NCBI GenBank assembly: GCA_032229885.1
Contig: JAVYAJ010000180.1
Location: forward strand, 1-46,047
Direction: 5' to 3'
Length of the DNA: 46,047 bases
Source: Anammoximicrobium sp032229885
Lineage (GTDB): Bacteria; Planctomycetota; Planctomycetia; Pirellulales; Pirellulaceae
The position numbers were made by a program, and so were the translations under genes. Shown here one piece after another: positions 30,601-34,572 of this stretch. The stretch's first letter is position 1, and each line of letters begins with the position of its first letter. The notes under the pieces were generated by a model. That model saw only the letters and a program-made list of their open reading frames with translations. It was not told where the DNA came from and did no database searches.

Positions 30601-31209
30601 CAGCAAGCGGTGATGGTGGTGATCAACATCGTCGAAGCCGCGCCGGCCGATTGGCAGAATCCGATTCTGCGATACGACGTCAACAACGACGGAGCGGTGT
30701 CGCCGGTCGATGCGTTGCTGCTGATCAACTATATCAACGCGAACGGCACGACAACGCCGCTGCCGTCGCCGCGCCCCGTCGGCGCACCGTTCTACGACGT
30801 GGACGGCGATGGGTATGCGGCGGCGAACGACGTGCTGCTGGTGATCAACGAACTCAATCGACTGAACATGTCGGGGGGCGGTGAGGGCGAGGCCGTGGGG
30901 CCGGCCGGAACGCCGAGCGTCGCGTTGATCGCCGCGCTGGCGTCGCCGACTGGGGCCGAACCCGCGGCGTTGGTGGGCGATCCGCTGGGGATCGATGTGC
31001 TTCGGTTGTCTGCGGCGAATCCGTCGTTCGACCCGGCGGACGCCGCGGCGAGGCCCGTTCCGGTTCCACCGGCGGCGCCCGAGCCGCCGGCGATTCGGAT
31101 CGATCGCTATGGCGTCGAGGATACGTTGGATGCGATTGCGCTGGACGTGGACGACTTCTTTGCGCGAACCTCGCCGCTGGATGCGATTCTGGCGGATATG
31201 CTGGATTGA
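6697..31209 (+). CDS. giant multidomain cell-surface protein with dockerin, 8170 aa
   Basis: Start ATG has AAGGGG 7 nt upstream. A basic N-terminus leads to LERLEDRQLLAG (residues about 34-45), the planctomycetal surface-protein motif. Approximate layout by residue: Ig/SWM-like 46-600; degenerate metzincin-like 600-745; PPC-like 747-857; beta-helix 900-1242; fibronectin-like pair 1250-1485; beta-helix 1488-1865; PPC-like 1900-2070; propeller-like pieces about 2350-2450 and 3360-3510; jelly-roll-like 3552-3750 and 5308-5422; PPC-like 5552-5718; beta-helix 5722-6150 holding a VWA-like insert at 5845-6040; DFGDAP/GEVED-like 6962-7340; six cadherin-like repeats 7345-7982; two dockerin Ca-binding repeats (DVNNDGAVSPVDALL, DVDGDGYAAANDVLL) at 7994-8055. 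About 24 copies of an FEFD repeat lie between 2584 and 7245. Adhesion or matrix roles are inference. The frame is intact throughout. Confidence 0.95.
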   Translation: MGIRRSRSLSSRKRKNRQELLSALRRTPRREMQLERLEDRQLLAGAQLIGIQPNEGALLMTGDIRNVSPSELTFRFDLDQRIDPTSLGSSTLPGGIQITRANLDGVFEPARASTDFNTGAGGVLIEFSAVRLGQEQNGITLSITKSNFGGPGLPGISVIGRTVNISLNVNTNNQTTALDLMSALQNNAAASNLISARLVRGSPSQNIAATASANTSLVLAGANDIVVPPGHIGVRAEPARNEVVFRFAGQLPDDVYRIDIFGAGATPLKNENGERYRDGRNSTVVFELDLAPQVVSVVPQPVTRRANGSLAQDRDKIAVYFNNDDLNTASAQNPQFYQLIYTNDTLENTDDRIFYPTSVQYSADKDLAILTFATDLAELVPGGAKTFRLRIGTDETQPAPPIVLTPQAAAQGVYGGATIDFVGRREQWGEAIRIEVFESDFGVDALPKVTVLDNVVTVELNTYDAAGNVYSPSTAQQMADAINAHFVAGQQVRATVDPATAGTVITGTPHAPVTLIGLGSSFGTASDLGALTSQNLVINGVIEPQVYRPVLPGGNDDPGHRQTTVAQHLADDSADRRAGITRLDYNFRSDIGFILDSQNNPQPAFNQITETQKRRAREVFQVLNDLIGVEFVETERDGLIIASGDTLAFNPVQPLRVASVDLNDRFNASWFRTMMAQVAGYLGLGSAQELPGLAIGDVDTDKATPGYEVRASDPDLDFDNRLEPTVMSDQDLLHLRHMYFPDSKDIDLFRFELAPIPGRPDADGRLTIETMAERQLQSSSLDTALTLWRANPDGSYELIARNDDYFGRDSYLELDLGPGVYYVGVSASGNDEYDPIIEDTGFGGTTQGEYQLRLNYRPDASNAIFDADNPNRGPTFLDGDGDGVPGGVYNFWFRAQTPQNTLFVDKSAANGGTGSLAAPYKSLQTALATAQPGQVVRVIGSGGLDGKLETLADNPAYQIGFNAQGNALPDGSTLEVPRGVTMMVDAGAIFQLRRARIGVGSSSAGIDRSGGAMQILGAPILLADSNGNGSLDISDTVVLKADGTRAPGSVFFTSYNDEKIGLDTNPFVTTPASGDWGGIEFRSDIDRSQGYFQWSDEGIFLNYVNHADIRYGGGSVLINSVPRVINPIHVTDGRPTVTYNTISFSADAAISASPDSFEETNFHAPRHQRIAFTSDYARIGPEVHHNRLVSNSINGLFVRVGTEAGSIAQKMNVSGRWNDTDIVHVMSENLAIASQPGGVFDRGTAPPVTLVVQTPVTSAPTGTLGSAGVNTKYTYKLTYVDRFGFESPASAGMTRTITAADVAAGRRSIRFTQLPGAPDPYVARRLYRSVNDGPFELVGQLARTGTTFVDSGARRGGVLHLPPIGAVALTAQLGGELEPGTYRYRVTFVDALGKESRASDPSLAVALDGNPTAEGLPGHGAVLLENLPVPDASGNFVGRRIYRSSPTGAGPFELAGEVDLAATLFLDDGSVESAEILDDSIEQGRPNGRLMVDPSVVVKLDGARFELELGAQMIAEGVDGRRVVFTSTADDRYGAGGTFDTGNDGPAVAGSANSPQAGNWGGIYAGHLSKLNIDYAVLAYGGGVTRVEGTFTAFNTVEVMDHAQARIANSVFEFNAGGQGGQGEADRFGRGFNTPGVIFVRQAQPVIYNNVFRNNPDDDPLTRKTNHLQAAPVISINVNALNYEYLRDTGRTTGPIDRVAGYRDNQGPLILDNRLTDNEINGMVVRGQTLTTHSVWDDQSIAHVLFSTVYVSDFHTFGGLTLASSPAQSLVVKLLGATAGFVADGIPHEMQDRIGGIIQVLGQAGSPVVLTSFRDDRHAAGVRPDGAPQGDTNNDGNQTVARPGDWNSIRLDKFSHDRNVETLYEFEPHDVNSPGPNGTPDSAQLLGLLAPQEYGGDENRRLGFTVQGFLADPKDLDVYSFRGIPGTEIWIDIDNSTMAFDSVVELLDSNGQVVARSISSLREQLNPNNYLEPQLRDNQRLSPRELGDPSLLMGEGRLMRKTPQMPIPDFYSTNPRDPGLRVLLPGIANPEDPQRPLTYFVRVRSNGPDLNDLSGGLTSGAYQLQLRLRELDEIGGSTVRYATIAYATNGIEMYGLPAHSPLSGEAAEDGTPNDGTQNAQRLGNLLNADRNTISVAGVLDPREEGNPNVPDVDFYEFDIAFLDPNILPTYPLLTYPVVFDMDYANGLTDRPNTSLHVYRLIDVNGTPDDRSDDIYRLVYTARDGNIADDRPATPGQSDLDDLLRGTVGATDPFLGVVDLAIVQPTGEPFKPYPHATYRVAVSSDATMPDDLNQFTSLVAANPLARLEPIQTVRRIAEDHIEPRPPATNDPPQIPVLWSDESAVPYHLGDVVLFLSRDQGVPGDSTSTTLLTVDPFTGVQETLVGAFGHETGDIAMHPDGWLYSYRLSENEPFPCYPQDAASGNYLAISPRNGTATVIRDDGIVTYIEDVRTPGTSIVSHECPAGVRVGDGIEFNAITVYDARTGLAVGDRGFASSLSLLPGVEIAENILYRFVADPLDADQGRAVSRPQVDKTDSPSESIFTGAGTQIRERGEVLTAPRLELTYASGGLLAPPVAPPTRPVQQNIQDGQYFTVVDGANQTTFEFDLGAEVIQAIDVAGDVSIRDGNFFQLDDNIFQIDTGSVIEIFGSGAQVDGGVVTVNDGRISRSFEFRWDQGQGTPPRTDPAATLIAVGGGTTPLQIASDLAAAINASALNIVAHAPGRRVSMEGDFSVSVSPGAGGVRVRGTAGAAPILQGVDGSQINDGDNFYLSSGGYFQKFEFDTGYTLITPVRYLLQMPALGGRAISDGERFTVGNSATGVSLTFEFDRDGAASAPAAQVIPYSVSDTADQLAATIAAVLGNPALQLNLAPTAQPGGIVHLGSTAANSLNASNAPSVTARGVAGGIIDGETFRIGDGFRTVVFEMDSDGSLTDPAHVPITFSQLATHDQVGANIAAAILNQNLGLTPAYLGDGRVHIGGDDGIPAGSRNHVLDTSAAPHITDSGRPGTSDPAAVPIDFVVPSASFTAAQVVNRINVAIQQASANKVIERGLPGNQLWDGSTFVVVSHGRTYTFEYDDVRNGPAGVAPGNFRIAFDPGVPTRNPVIPPTPASTMAQRIATAVQAAIPSAIVRVGVRDRVVIEEFGIDLTAQPANERIVVNGDRVLFTPGTSAIRDLTSFGLGFTLITNIEESYDVYNPSPRLTPFLPPDYRVLPAAPPPPGRNMTDHIIATRVAAVVGPVIDANPNDGAWGAGGFLDRINFPDAVYADFSGMNTPGLPQVWRPVATSASGVSSGNVRIPVLADDWPLDRVVDRDVNGIADGPAIPGLATRVAASINQTLNNPFGIVAAARGAYVRLNRGSIINASSIIAMGEGPGGTITGMATLGGQVYAVSDQGGLYRIDDPFDTRSWDYDVQTTYIATSREDLLGIRFSALTAGPPTVENGAYGNMLFATDSAGTLYAFNTAGEAQPVFANGATHVSTGVHPTEVRGLAFSTLDRNLFAPTPAPNTIVGTPSGTLQVTQQRPDEMDIRLGLSNDRTQPIDVYYQRNTPGHEGYQTGTQSIHFGKGYAYSTGGAPLGVRSYDFPGGAQGSIVSNEFSLRGYSAADKPVLYFSYYLDTENDSSHPNSASGVMMRDAVRVYVADNDGNWQLLATNNSYRGSGFVDDELQDFDSAYRGARAPDDSDQYFDVQELFDGDRIQGQDVNTWRQVRIPLDQYAGRANLRLRIDFNTGGDFNVGNAAAGDEIRAVAGVFIRDGQTAQIGGYELEFDSGLTIVTPTGAAIPVNEEMTLTDELGNTAVLRFVSNTLTASDMVVVDGSRLFDGDVFLINDGATTRAFEFDSGYILTAPSTGGAGLNDMDILLVDLDGAGPNLPIAFEFDKDGALIDSDGIPGPDNGTNIINIADDLTILVPLTGGQIGDGDMLSLSDGATTYTFEFDKDGTRINPANLPINAANNRTLRIPAAGGGVGGVRDGEFFRIDPDGLGPIAPVVFEFDSDGVASAANVIRFDHFTTQDVLAERVATAIAAQFGVLQLEPENVGGGIVVLDNTTFRTTVDTFNAPSLVGGFTPPTQDQMAARIVAALDGADGVMDRQVLGLTLPNPAADEVVGGRIVLGGTRPTHVLNTGGPFGVTQTRTPKSADEVAERIANAINAGFSATSLRAAALGDGMLTVLDAAGGVAHTVDVAGVPGMRLTGAPGVDPQNVAVPFFPTDTIDEIIDGGPNVVVDPPLVAGARPGLVSVINSSGLNVAATRLAFPADNVIALDGTLVPPNTVTFSPGATALRPQGIVPIYVDRTLTPNDIAERIAQAIRDAVARGQLADTVIPHLNANIGYDNPNVRPEDFRSNRINVEGLASVTFSSGAASAIVVDGQPGWNDPTRRDRALVPFHTDMDRVEVADSLDRILEQLFSRPALVTQSGLSYDDGDTFVMQDGVHAPVVYEFESGFVLSVPTGGGSVADGGIKDGEYFTIRDSAGLIAATFEFDKDGALTLPPGTSTAVPIRETDSALSVARTLVQVLQNHPLRASLNLTPRLLTGNRVQVGGSRGATLDISPGSVVGLEAARPGTSAAVTLQVPETLAMQLPDPLTIHIPPSGIRDGETFTLSDGLNTVTFEFENILFANGVAPGNRAVPFAPTDTPAAIGRALVNEIAASGLFVEPTMLGGTGNIDLGGSARYSLELPTRAPNGLLQLGALSFQTPAGGGGEVRDGDYFTVTAGGTTRIFEFEDIVTTPGGNGAHRVGSILIGYSPADSQIQLANRIVAALAAVPGPALNPTHAGHGVVNLAPLGAAALAFPTLNTGLFQTGPLALQAAPSGGAAIRDGDEFTISEGSTTFLFEFEDTVTTPGGNGPSLVGPILIPYSPLDTQDQIADRILARLQGVAGLNLNPVKTSGAPRVHLGSVAYDANPFTRITLDTSATHLSQTGVADLLVDGQRLFVTDGATVATLELDLDSSVTPGNAAISVSAGSTPHQIASTIVRAIEQAGLGLAPRHLGDGLIHVGGSELHDLDTSSIPAIAKLGTGGAIPDGLAFFITEGAVTRRFEYDLDGAVAPGSIPISITEDMTRDEIALATVTAMSPGVSSLGIVPRYLGDGVIDLGGNDENDVLTLGASLEVDPAFPPLQFRVPAPGGGAGGVIDQETFTIRDVTNGVDYVFELDNNGVVTPGRVAISFQSTDSPHAVARRIATTVANHVPGLAPTVLAGGIVNLGGDPLDFELIFEDTSVLVASGLRGAQTPHIPVRFAPSDDFTSHDVAVAIQTSLNGTLGSDIRATVGAAQTPDQRRVSLVHTSGFPWDIQFISNVGAALRWDTPDDIVKQDRDLLRIIGRSVADPGPLGYERIHPDDFFTVDPNTHLPGDAFSGFNSPARGQDNVYEGLYLDDFVIGFAERGEAVSQAASRATSNFVSNPDGQGRTEGAYQLEIRPGPDVSSPLLRSFDTNDRMGVGQTLIVQRGLDIADGQTLTLSDGVRHVVFEYLDTSIAGNQPEAGRVAIPFTPAEPDYVIAQRVRDAINGPDAQAVLNITAALADGTLIGRGSPTYSTSARVNLFGPVTLYVHATDVQEENDSLATATPTGIVGLDSPPFVGSGYIGDNENFPLRRGLDVDLFRVDLTARQTLRIDIDAFEIGSDLDAYVRIFDANGDPVLDPRTGLPIVSDDAAGPLEFGRPDPYLEFEPERSGTYYIGVSGVNYRNGKYNADDNIAYDPRRPGSGVESGTTGFYQIKLSFGRATHADFVLFNERGDSNLFRDQGQVLVFANTITDASQYGIVSAAAPRIGQDGDIPRMGPVRNTPKLNTEGLVPGVVISNNILAYNTQGGIRFAGDANPAGQQTAAVPFGRIVNNTIYGGIQPNPDPRPVDVVFTIATSPGMANDIVELRNQLPALDRQMRAANLDARYGLVTFPANNPNGGAMQIQDLVPFTTFVSPGSPFMTFPTSGSRTLGSQAVLEALNAVQPATTFSFRDGVEILTIMVTDEADGSSAAEFSLAQTVLQTSQATFFGITLDPTSPLSANTAQTYGEFARQSGGALFSINAFRQSPASFFNGFSQAIVGTLSGGLGVGITVENNASPTILNNIIAGLATGIAVDSSSRAAGTVIGGTLYQGNELNLNAPGLNEDFRLELNTADPLFRDAAARNFYLAPLSPAIDSSVGSLLDRFDIAQVKSALGIPESPILAPGTDLTGQLRVDDPAVETPAGFGEFVFVDRGAMDRSDFAGPTATMITPRDNDAGGLDQNPSPTVLQLRGTAALSSFEIRLVDGVPPADPDLGTGVDDASVVSSNVILKRDGVPLVDGIDYVFSYNSTSDTIVLAPLSGIWEPDRIYTVELNNTDHWRAVTKSGTDLEDGDSFILLDNDGRRETFEIDIGYTLSVPQTLTLVIPEAGGALGGIADGASFSVRRAIPGTPVKTAVFEFDSNNVWTDNNRDGIPDNFLIRFNVASTPEEIADAMVEQLLLADIGLSPRHLGEGIVHLGASEFHRVDKNRAPTLGVQPASAAQSGQAAGLADGDSFFVDDGTKVVAFEFDTDGRRLDSNGDGVPDNPGAILIPFSAADTNAEIAARIGAQLELAKLGLDAVPIGDGRVHLGGVPNVHRISVTRGLLGLTGRPGVRSAFGLQIPSRAGAPRMFDDGSGTPYLKDGDKFTISDGTRTVTFELDDLDAAIGGGATTAPNIVVAYHSSRYGLRIPVNSDGSLRAVNDGSSRPFLADGQTFTITDGTRTVTFELDDLARAPGVFGGNVAVGFRSDTGTANEVAEAIVTAVRSTALTGLSPRNEGRGIVLLGEPLGQSSAYGIGIGSSGLRTVGQAGIESATLDNLANVMVAAIQNAPLSGLNPVNAGHGLVLLGEPMDGSSRHTLDVSQSGLGRVGTAGTPAAIRAPVRLYTEDFSREPGEQLVPFDAAQVAVAVIQAINDSPLAITAQPGGGDVVLIREALQLIDLDQVFASTERRAPIVDRAGNPLKPNQLSGDTQITIILGDVNLDFGDAPETAGGRYPTTLGLNGPAHVVTEPALYLGRRIDAERDGQPSADARGDNDDSHGFLIDTTGVPRMTSSAGQTPAVLQLPRPLSLIVSDGAGLVDGAIFTVTNGGRSATFEFDNNHSLQAAGAIRIPFEATDTLDEIAERTATVLAGAVAVSGEPLGLLPSPTGDGAVHLGGDGLSVLPGRGLTAAGVANPIADGEQFTLGVPGSGGTTTYTFEFDNRTLNNGVAKGHIPVSFDKGTTWDGYVDAVRLAILSARLGIAATDLGHGQLELSGDDEDGVTLGVFNRNTVTEVVVTASADGLLDAWIDFNRDGDFDDPGEQIFASRQLKAGRNVFEVQPPADTVDGETIARFRFSSAGGLRPTGLAADGEVEDYLVQIIPGTPPVANDDPLGPGDLRQYVVSEDDAGATLLPSVLMNDTFTTPGGALSAPTYQSVSTLGATILMNPDGAFRFDARSSRVLQALDEGQSRTDTFTYRASDGTFLSTPATVTVTVLGRNDPPTAVSDAAFTDQNRTVDIPVTANDSDPEGHPLTVTGVSGGIGTASIVPGQNIVRYDPNGQFNYLNTGESATDTFVYQISDGHGGVATGTVSVTIFGLNDAPVAVTDLAQTTEQSTVTIEVLLNDYDPEGTKLTVTAVQTTETKGQVTVNSLGSFDNTVTYNPNGKFEHLGVGQTATDTFRYTVRDEDGHTAVGTVTVTIIGLNDAPTAINDLASVARNGTVLIDVLRNDFDIDGDPLTVQSVNTSSWLGTVGRVTIEGNKVRYDPNHKFDYLGIGQSAQDRFSYTISDGHGGTAQAVVTINVFGASDPPQAVDDRITINEDESVNIDVLANDLDDFGPLTVIALDTTGLLGSAEINPIGQANNRVLYSPDGQFDSLAPGQTATEVFTYTVSDGTGSDVGTVTVTIRGINNPPIANIDPNGYTVVRGGIMHANDVAGTTPASSDDSVLLNDTDPEGDAIEAVLLTAPRFAAAGGFTLRPDGTFSYRHNGGPQTFDTFEYRARDSRGAFSQQAVMVVINIVEAAPADWQNPILRYDVNNDGAVSPVDALLLINYINANGTTTPLPSPRPVGAPFYDVDGDGYAAANDVLLVINELNRLNMSGGGEGEAVGPAGTPSVALIAALASPTGAEPAALVGDPLGIDVLRLSAANPSFDPADAAARPVPVPPAAPEPPAIRIDRYGVEDTLDAIALDVDDFFARTSPLDAILADMLD
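8500..8780 (+). other. degenerate metzincin-like region inside the giant protein
   Basis: Residues about 602-694: ITETQKRRAREVFQVLNDLI, then FVETERDGLIIASGD, then WFRTMMAQVAGYLGLGSAQE. The last segment has the spacing of HExxHxxGxxH before LGLG, but all three His and the Glu are replaced (A, G, S and Q). The family assignment is from memory of similar planctomycete proteins. Confidence 0.5.
14446..28430 (+). repeat. about 24 copies of an unnamed FEFD protein repeat
   Basis: Each copy of roughly 80-100 residues reads approximately DG-x-x-F-x-I-x-DG-x-x-T-x-x-FEFD-x-DG, then a strand ending before D-T-x-x-x-IA-x-x-I-x-x-AI, then LGL-x-P-x-x-LGDG-x-VHLGG-x-x-x-H-x-LD. Clear copies start near 14446, 14977, 15106, 15406, 15855, 18141, 18430, 18596, 19948, 20071, 20464, 20791, 21133, 21463, 21748, 22078, 23035, 25678, 25810, 26158, 26554, 26758, 27868 and 28159. 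The predicted order is beta-beta-alpha-beta. Several copies are partial. Slight resemblance to flagellin/hook IN motifs is noted but not relied on. Confidence 0.85.
24220..24820 (+). other. VWA-like module with lost MIDAS motif in the giant protein
   Basis: Residues about 5842-6042 show VDVVFTIATSPGMANDI where VWA domains carry DxSxS, then DARYGLVTFPANNPNGG and ILTIMVTDEADGSS. The first metal-binding aspartate is absent. Beta-helix-like sequence (NNTIYGG before, NNASPTILNNIIAGLATGI after) flanks it on both sides. Confidence 0.65.
28730..30645 (+). repeat. six cadherin-like (Big/tandem-95 type) repeats in the giant protein
   Basis: Units of about 100 residues follow the pattern ND-x-P-x-A-x-x-D ... 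V-x-x-ND-x-D-x-D-G/E-x-x-L-T-V ... Y-x-P-N-G-x-F-x-x-L ... T-D-T-F-x-Y-x-x-x-D-G-x-G. Starts are near 28730, 29068, 29368, 29683, 29992 and 30298. They form a stalk before the dockerin and are usually calcium-stabilised. Confidence 0.85.
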
Positions 31210-31526
31210 GGCGTTTCCAACCGTTCACGGGCCGTCGTCCGCGGCAGGCCCACGCCGTGCGCCGCAACACGTGAGGTGTTGTGCCGCGGGCGGCCCGCGG
31301 CGAGCGCCCGCGCCGCACGGACCGCGGGCGGGTGTCGCGTGGGCGCCCGCCGGGATCGTCGCGCGCACGGGGGCCTGGACGCCGTCGCGTCGAGCGGCGA
31401 CGTTCGCCCGACGGCCGGTCGGAGAGATCCGCGGTTCACCCGCCGGAGTTCGCGATCCACGCTGACGAGTTCGGATCGCCCGACGGCCTGCCGTGTGACG
31501 GTCGGCCTTTGTAAGAAGCCCGCTTC
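31210..31526. other. non-coding spacer after the giant gene
   Basis: Very GC-rich, with a CAACAC/GTGTTG hairpin around 31265-31281 and overlapping GC-rich palindromes. No T-tract terminator or protein-like frame was seen. Confidence 0.5.
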
Positions 31527-33077
31527 GTGAGGCCTGACGTGTCCGCCGCACCCGAGATTCTGGCCCAGTTGCATCGGATCACCAAACGCTTCGGTCCGGT
31601 GACGGTCTTGCAGGACGTCGATCTGGAAATCCGCGCGGGCGAGATTCAGGCGCTGGCCGGCGAGAACGGCGCGGGCAAGAGCACCCTGATTAGGATTTTG
31701 GGGGGCGTCTATCGGGACTTCGAAGGCCAGATGCAGGTGGCCGGCCAGCCTTACCGCCCGCACAGCCCGCTGGACGCCAGTCGGCACGGGGTCGCGCTGA
31801 TCCATCAGGAGCTGTCGCTGGCGCGGGAGATGAGCGTCGCGGACAACGTGTTTCTGGGGCGTTCACCCTGTCGCTGGGGCGGGTTCGTCGCCGACCGTCG
31901 TCAGCAAGCGGCCGCCGCGGCGGCGTTGCGACGGCTGGGGTTGGATCTGGATGTGCGACAGCGCGTCGCCCGGTTGCCGATCGCCACCCAGCAGATGATC
32001 GAGATCGCCAAAGCTCTCAGCCAGCAGGCCCGCATTCTGGTGATGGACGAACCGACCAGCGCGCTCAGCGCGCCCGAGGTCGAACGGTTGTTTGAACTGA
32101 TGCAGAAGCTCAAGCGGCAGGGTTGCGGCATCGTCTACATCACGCACAAGATGGAGGAGATCGAGCGGATCGCGGATCGCATCACCGTATTGCGAGACGG
32201 CCGCTTGGTCCAGTCGGCGGCGGCGGACGAGCTGCCCCGCGATCGGCTGATCCAAGCGATGGTGGGGCGGGCGATGGACAGCCTAGGCTGGCGGCGAATG
32301 CCGAGCTACGGAGACGAAGCGTTGCGAGTGACCGACTTCAGCGTGTTCGCGCAAGGATGGGCCCGTCCCGCCACGGTGGATCGCGTTACGTTCGCCGTGC
32401 GCGCAGGCGAAATCCTCGGAGTCGGCGGCCTGCACGGATCGGGGGCGAGCGAGCTGCTGGGCGCCATCTCCGGCGCCTATGGCGACCGCACCCGAGGGCG
32501 ACTCGCCCTGTTCGGCCAGGCCGTGACGATTCGCTCGCCGCAGCAGGCCATCCGGCATCGCGTGGCGCGGCTGACGAACGATCGCAAGGCCACGGGACTG
32601 GTGCTCGGCGCGTCGATCGTGTCGAATACCGTGTTGGCGGATCTGCCGCGTCTGTCCGTTGGCGGCTGGCGCTGCGACGGACGCGAACGACGGGCGACGC
32701 AACGGATGGCCGCGGCGCTGCACGTACGCGCGGCGTCGCTGGACATGCCGGTGGCCTACCTGTCGGGCGGCAACCAGCAAAAAGTGGCGCTGGCCAAATG
32801 GCTGCAGATCGAGCCGCGCGTGTTGCTGTTGGACGAGCCGACCCGGGGGATCGACGTCGGCGCCAAGCGGGAAATCTACGAGCTGATGAATCAGTGGACC
32901 GCACGAGGGATCGCCATTGTGCTGATCACGTCCGAGATGCCCGAGCTGTTGGCGATGAGCGATCGCGTCCTGGTCCTGCACCGGGGCCGCTGCACGGCCT
33001 GCTTCAGCGCGGCGGAGGCCACGCCGGCAAACGTGTTGGAAGCCGCGATGGGACCCGTGTTCTCGCCTGCCGGGTGA
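31527..33077 (+). CDS. sugar ABC transporter ATP-binding protein, RbsA/MglA type, 516 aa
   Basis: Two ABC cassettes in tandem, as in the ribose/galactose CUT2 family. The first has Walker A AGENGAGKST (residues 44-53) and Walker B ILVMDEPTSAL. The second has the family's degenerate Walker A (GLHGSGASEL), an intact LSGGNQQKVALAKWL signature and VLLLDEPTRGIDVGAKREIYEL. It energises import of a monosaccharide at the cytoplasmic membrane. The frame opens with GTG at 31527; a second GTG at 31539, preceded by GAGG, is an equally good start. The permease follows 214 bp later. No periplasmic binding protein lies in the window, so the substrate cannot be inferred. Confidence 0.93.
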   Translation: MRPDVSAAPEILAQLHRITKRFGPVTVLQDVDLEIRAGEIQALAGENGAGKSTLIRILGGVYRDFEGQMQVAGQPYRPHSPLDASRHGVALIHQELSLAREMSVADNVFLGRSPCRWGGFVADRRQQAAAAAALRRLGLDLDVRQRVARLPIATQQMIEIAKALSQQARILVMDEPTSALSAPEVERLFELMQKLKRQGCGIVYITHKMEEIERIADRITVLRDGRLVQSAAADELPRDRLIQAMVGRAMDSLGWRRMPSYGDEALRVTDFSVFAQGWARPATVDRVTFAVRAGEILGVGGLHGSGASELLGAISGAYGDRTRGRLALFGQAVTIRSPQQAIRHRVARLTNDRKATGLVLGASIVSNTVLADLPRLSVGGWRCDGRERRATQRMAAALHVRAASLDMPVAYLSGGNQQKVALAKWLQIEPRVLLLDEPTRGIDVGAKREIYELMNQWTARGIAIVLITSEMPELLAMSDRVLVLHRGRCTACFSAAEATPANVLEAAMGPVFSPAG

Positions 33078-33112
33078 ACGTTGCGCGTCGAGAAGGCTGA
33101 TCCGCCCGCCCA

Positions 33113-33220
33113 GCGCGATGTCAAGGCTGCGGTGAATGATCGCCTACGGCCAGAACGGTGAATATGGCCTGCGGCTAAATGCCTAGTCACGGTATTCGGC
33201 ACGAGCGCGATGTCAAGGCT
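33113..33220. repeat. 17-bp direct repeats bracketing a 74-bp insert
   Basis: AGCGCGATGTCAAGGCT occurs exactly at 33113-33129 and 33204-33220, between the ABC ATPase and permease genes. The insert contains GGCCTGCGGC, reminiscent of the palindromes at the window edges. A repeat insertion or tandem duplication could explain it. Confidence 0.7.
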
Positions 33221-33291
33221 AAACGCCTGGGGATAGCCGCGATTGTCGGGCGGCGGGAATCCGGTGCGCTGGCGAGTGAGGCGACTCGGAC

Positions 33292-34320
33292 ATGATGATT
33301 GGACACCGCACGAGTCCCGATGATTCGACCGTCCGACCGCTGGCCATCCGACTGGTGACTAGCTCGTCCGGCCGAGCCTTGCTGGCTCTGCTGTTGGTGT
33401 TGACCCTGGGGATGGTTTTCCCGGCTGACGGCGCTTTCTACAAGTTCGCGACGCACCGCGACGCGTTTCGCCAGGCGTCGGTGTTCGGCATCCTGGCGTG
33501 CGGAATGACGCTGGTGATCGTGGCCGGCGGCATCGACCTGTCCGTCGGCAGCGTTCTGGCGCTGGCGGCGGTCTGCTTTGCCAAGACCAGCATTCACTGG
33601 GGGTGGCCGGCCGTGCCTGCCGTCGGGGCGTCGTTGGCGGTGGGCGGGCTGTGCGGCGTCGTGTCCGGAACGATCGCAGCTTGGCTGCGCGTCCAGCCAT
33701 TCATCGCGACATTGGCGATGATGGTCTTTGCCCGCGGGTTGGCCAAGTATGCTTCGGGGGGCATGAAAGTCTCGACGGCCGTTCAGCAGGCCGACGGGAC
33801 GTACCGTTATGTCGACGTCCCCGCGGTGTTCTCGTGGATCGATGCGCGCGTGTTCGGCGACCACTTGTCGATGGTGACCGTCGTCTTTCTGGTCTGTGCG
33901 GCCGCCAGTTGGCTGGCGCTGGCTCGCCATCGATGGGGGCGCCAGTTGACTGCCATCGGCGGGAATGAAGAGGCGTCGCGTCTGTCCGGCATCCCGGTCG
34001 TACGAGCCAAGATTCTGGCCTATGCGGCGTGTGGACTGCTGGCGGCGGTCGCCGGCATCTGCCAGGCGGCCCAAGAACAGCAAGGCGATCCGGAGGCGGG
34101 AACGGCGTACGAGCTGATCGCGATCGCGATGGTCGTCATCGGCGGAACGAATCTGACCGGCGGTCAAGGCGGCATTGCGCTGACGCTGATCGGGACGCTG
34201 ACCATTGGCTATCTCGAAAAAATCCTCAGCATCAACGCAGTCCCCGAAGCCGCACGACTCATGCTGACTGGGACGATCATTGTCGTCGCGGTTCTTGCTC
34301 AGCGACGCGCCCCACCATAA
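33292..34320 (+). CDS. sugar ABC transporter permease, RbsC type, 342 aa
   Basis: A hydrophobic protein with 8-10 likely membrane spans. It carries the CUT2 permease motifs GMTLVIVAGGIDLSVGSVLALAAV near residue 70-93, the cytoplasmic EAA-like loop IGGNEEASRLSGIPV near 222-236, and the C-terminal AIAMVVIGGTNLTGGQGG. It forms the membrane channel for the ATPase encoded upstream. Two ATGs occur at 33292 and 33295; either may be used. An extra periplasmic loop (about 150-178, QQADGTYRYVDVPAV) is typical of the family. The neighbouring sulfatase and SMP-30 genes suggest a role in sugar uptake after glycan breakdown, which is inference. Confidence 0.92.
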   Translation: MMIGHRTSPDDSTVRPLAIRLVTSSSGRALLALLLVLTLGMVFPADGAFYKFATHRDAFRQASVFGILACGMTLVIVAGGIDLSVGSVLALAAVCFAKTSIHWGWPAVPAVGASLAVGGLCGVVSGTIAAWLRVQPFIATLAMMVFARGLAKYASGGMKVSTAVQQADGTYRYVDVPAVFSWIDARVFGDHLSMVTVVFLVCAAASWLALARHRWGRQLTAIGGNEEASRLSGIPVVRAKILAYAACGLLAAVAGICQAAQEQQGDPEAGTAYELIAIAMVVIGGTNLTGGQGGIALTLIGTLTIGYLEKILSINAVPEAARLMLTGTIIVVAVLAQRRAPP

Positions 34321-34572
34321 CGCACGTCGCCCCTGGCGGTCGCCAGGCGTGTCGTATCAGCCATCTGTCTGTTCGCAGCCCCAGGCCGATCGGACGGCAA
34401 TCGTCGTGGTTGCCGAGTCGCGCCCACGATCCGCCGACCCTCGAGGAAGGCGGTCTTCTCCTGTAAAGTTGACGGTCGCGACGGTGCGCGAGATACTGAT
34501 GTCGCCGTGTTTCGGCGTCTTGTTGTGCGGCGATCCGTCGTCGGCGCGACGTGATCGACACGGGAAGCAACC

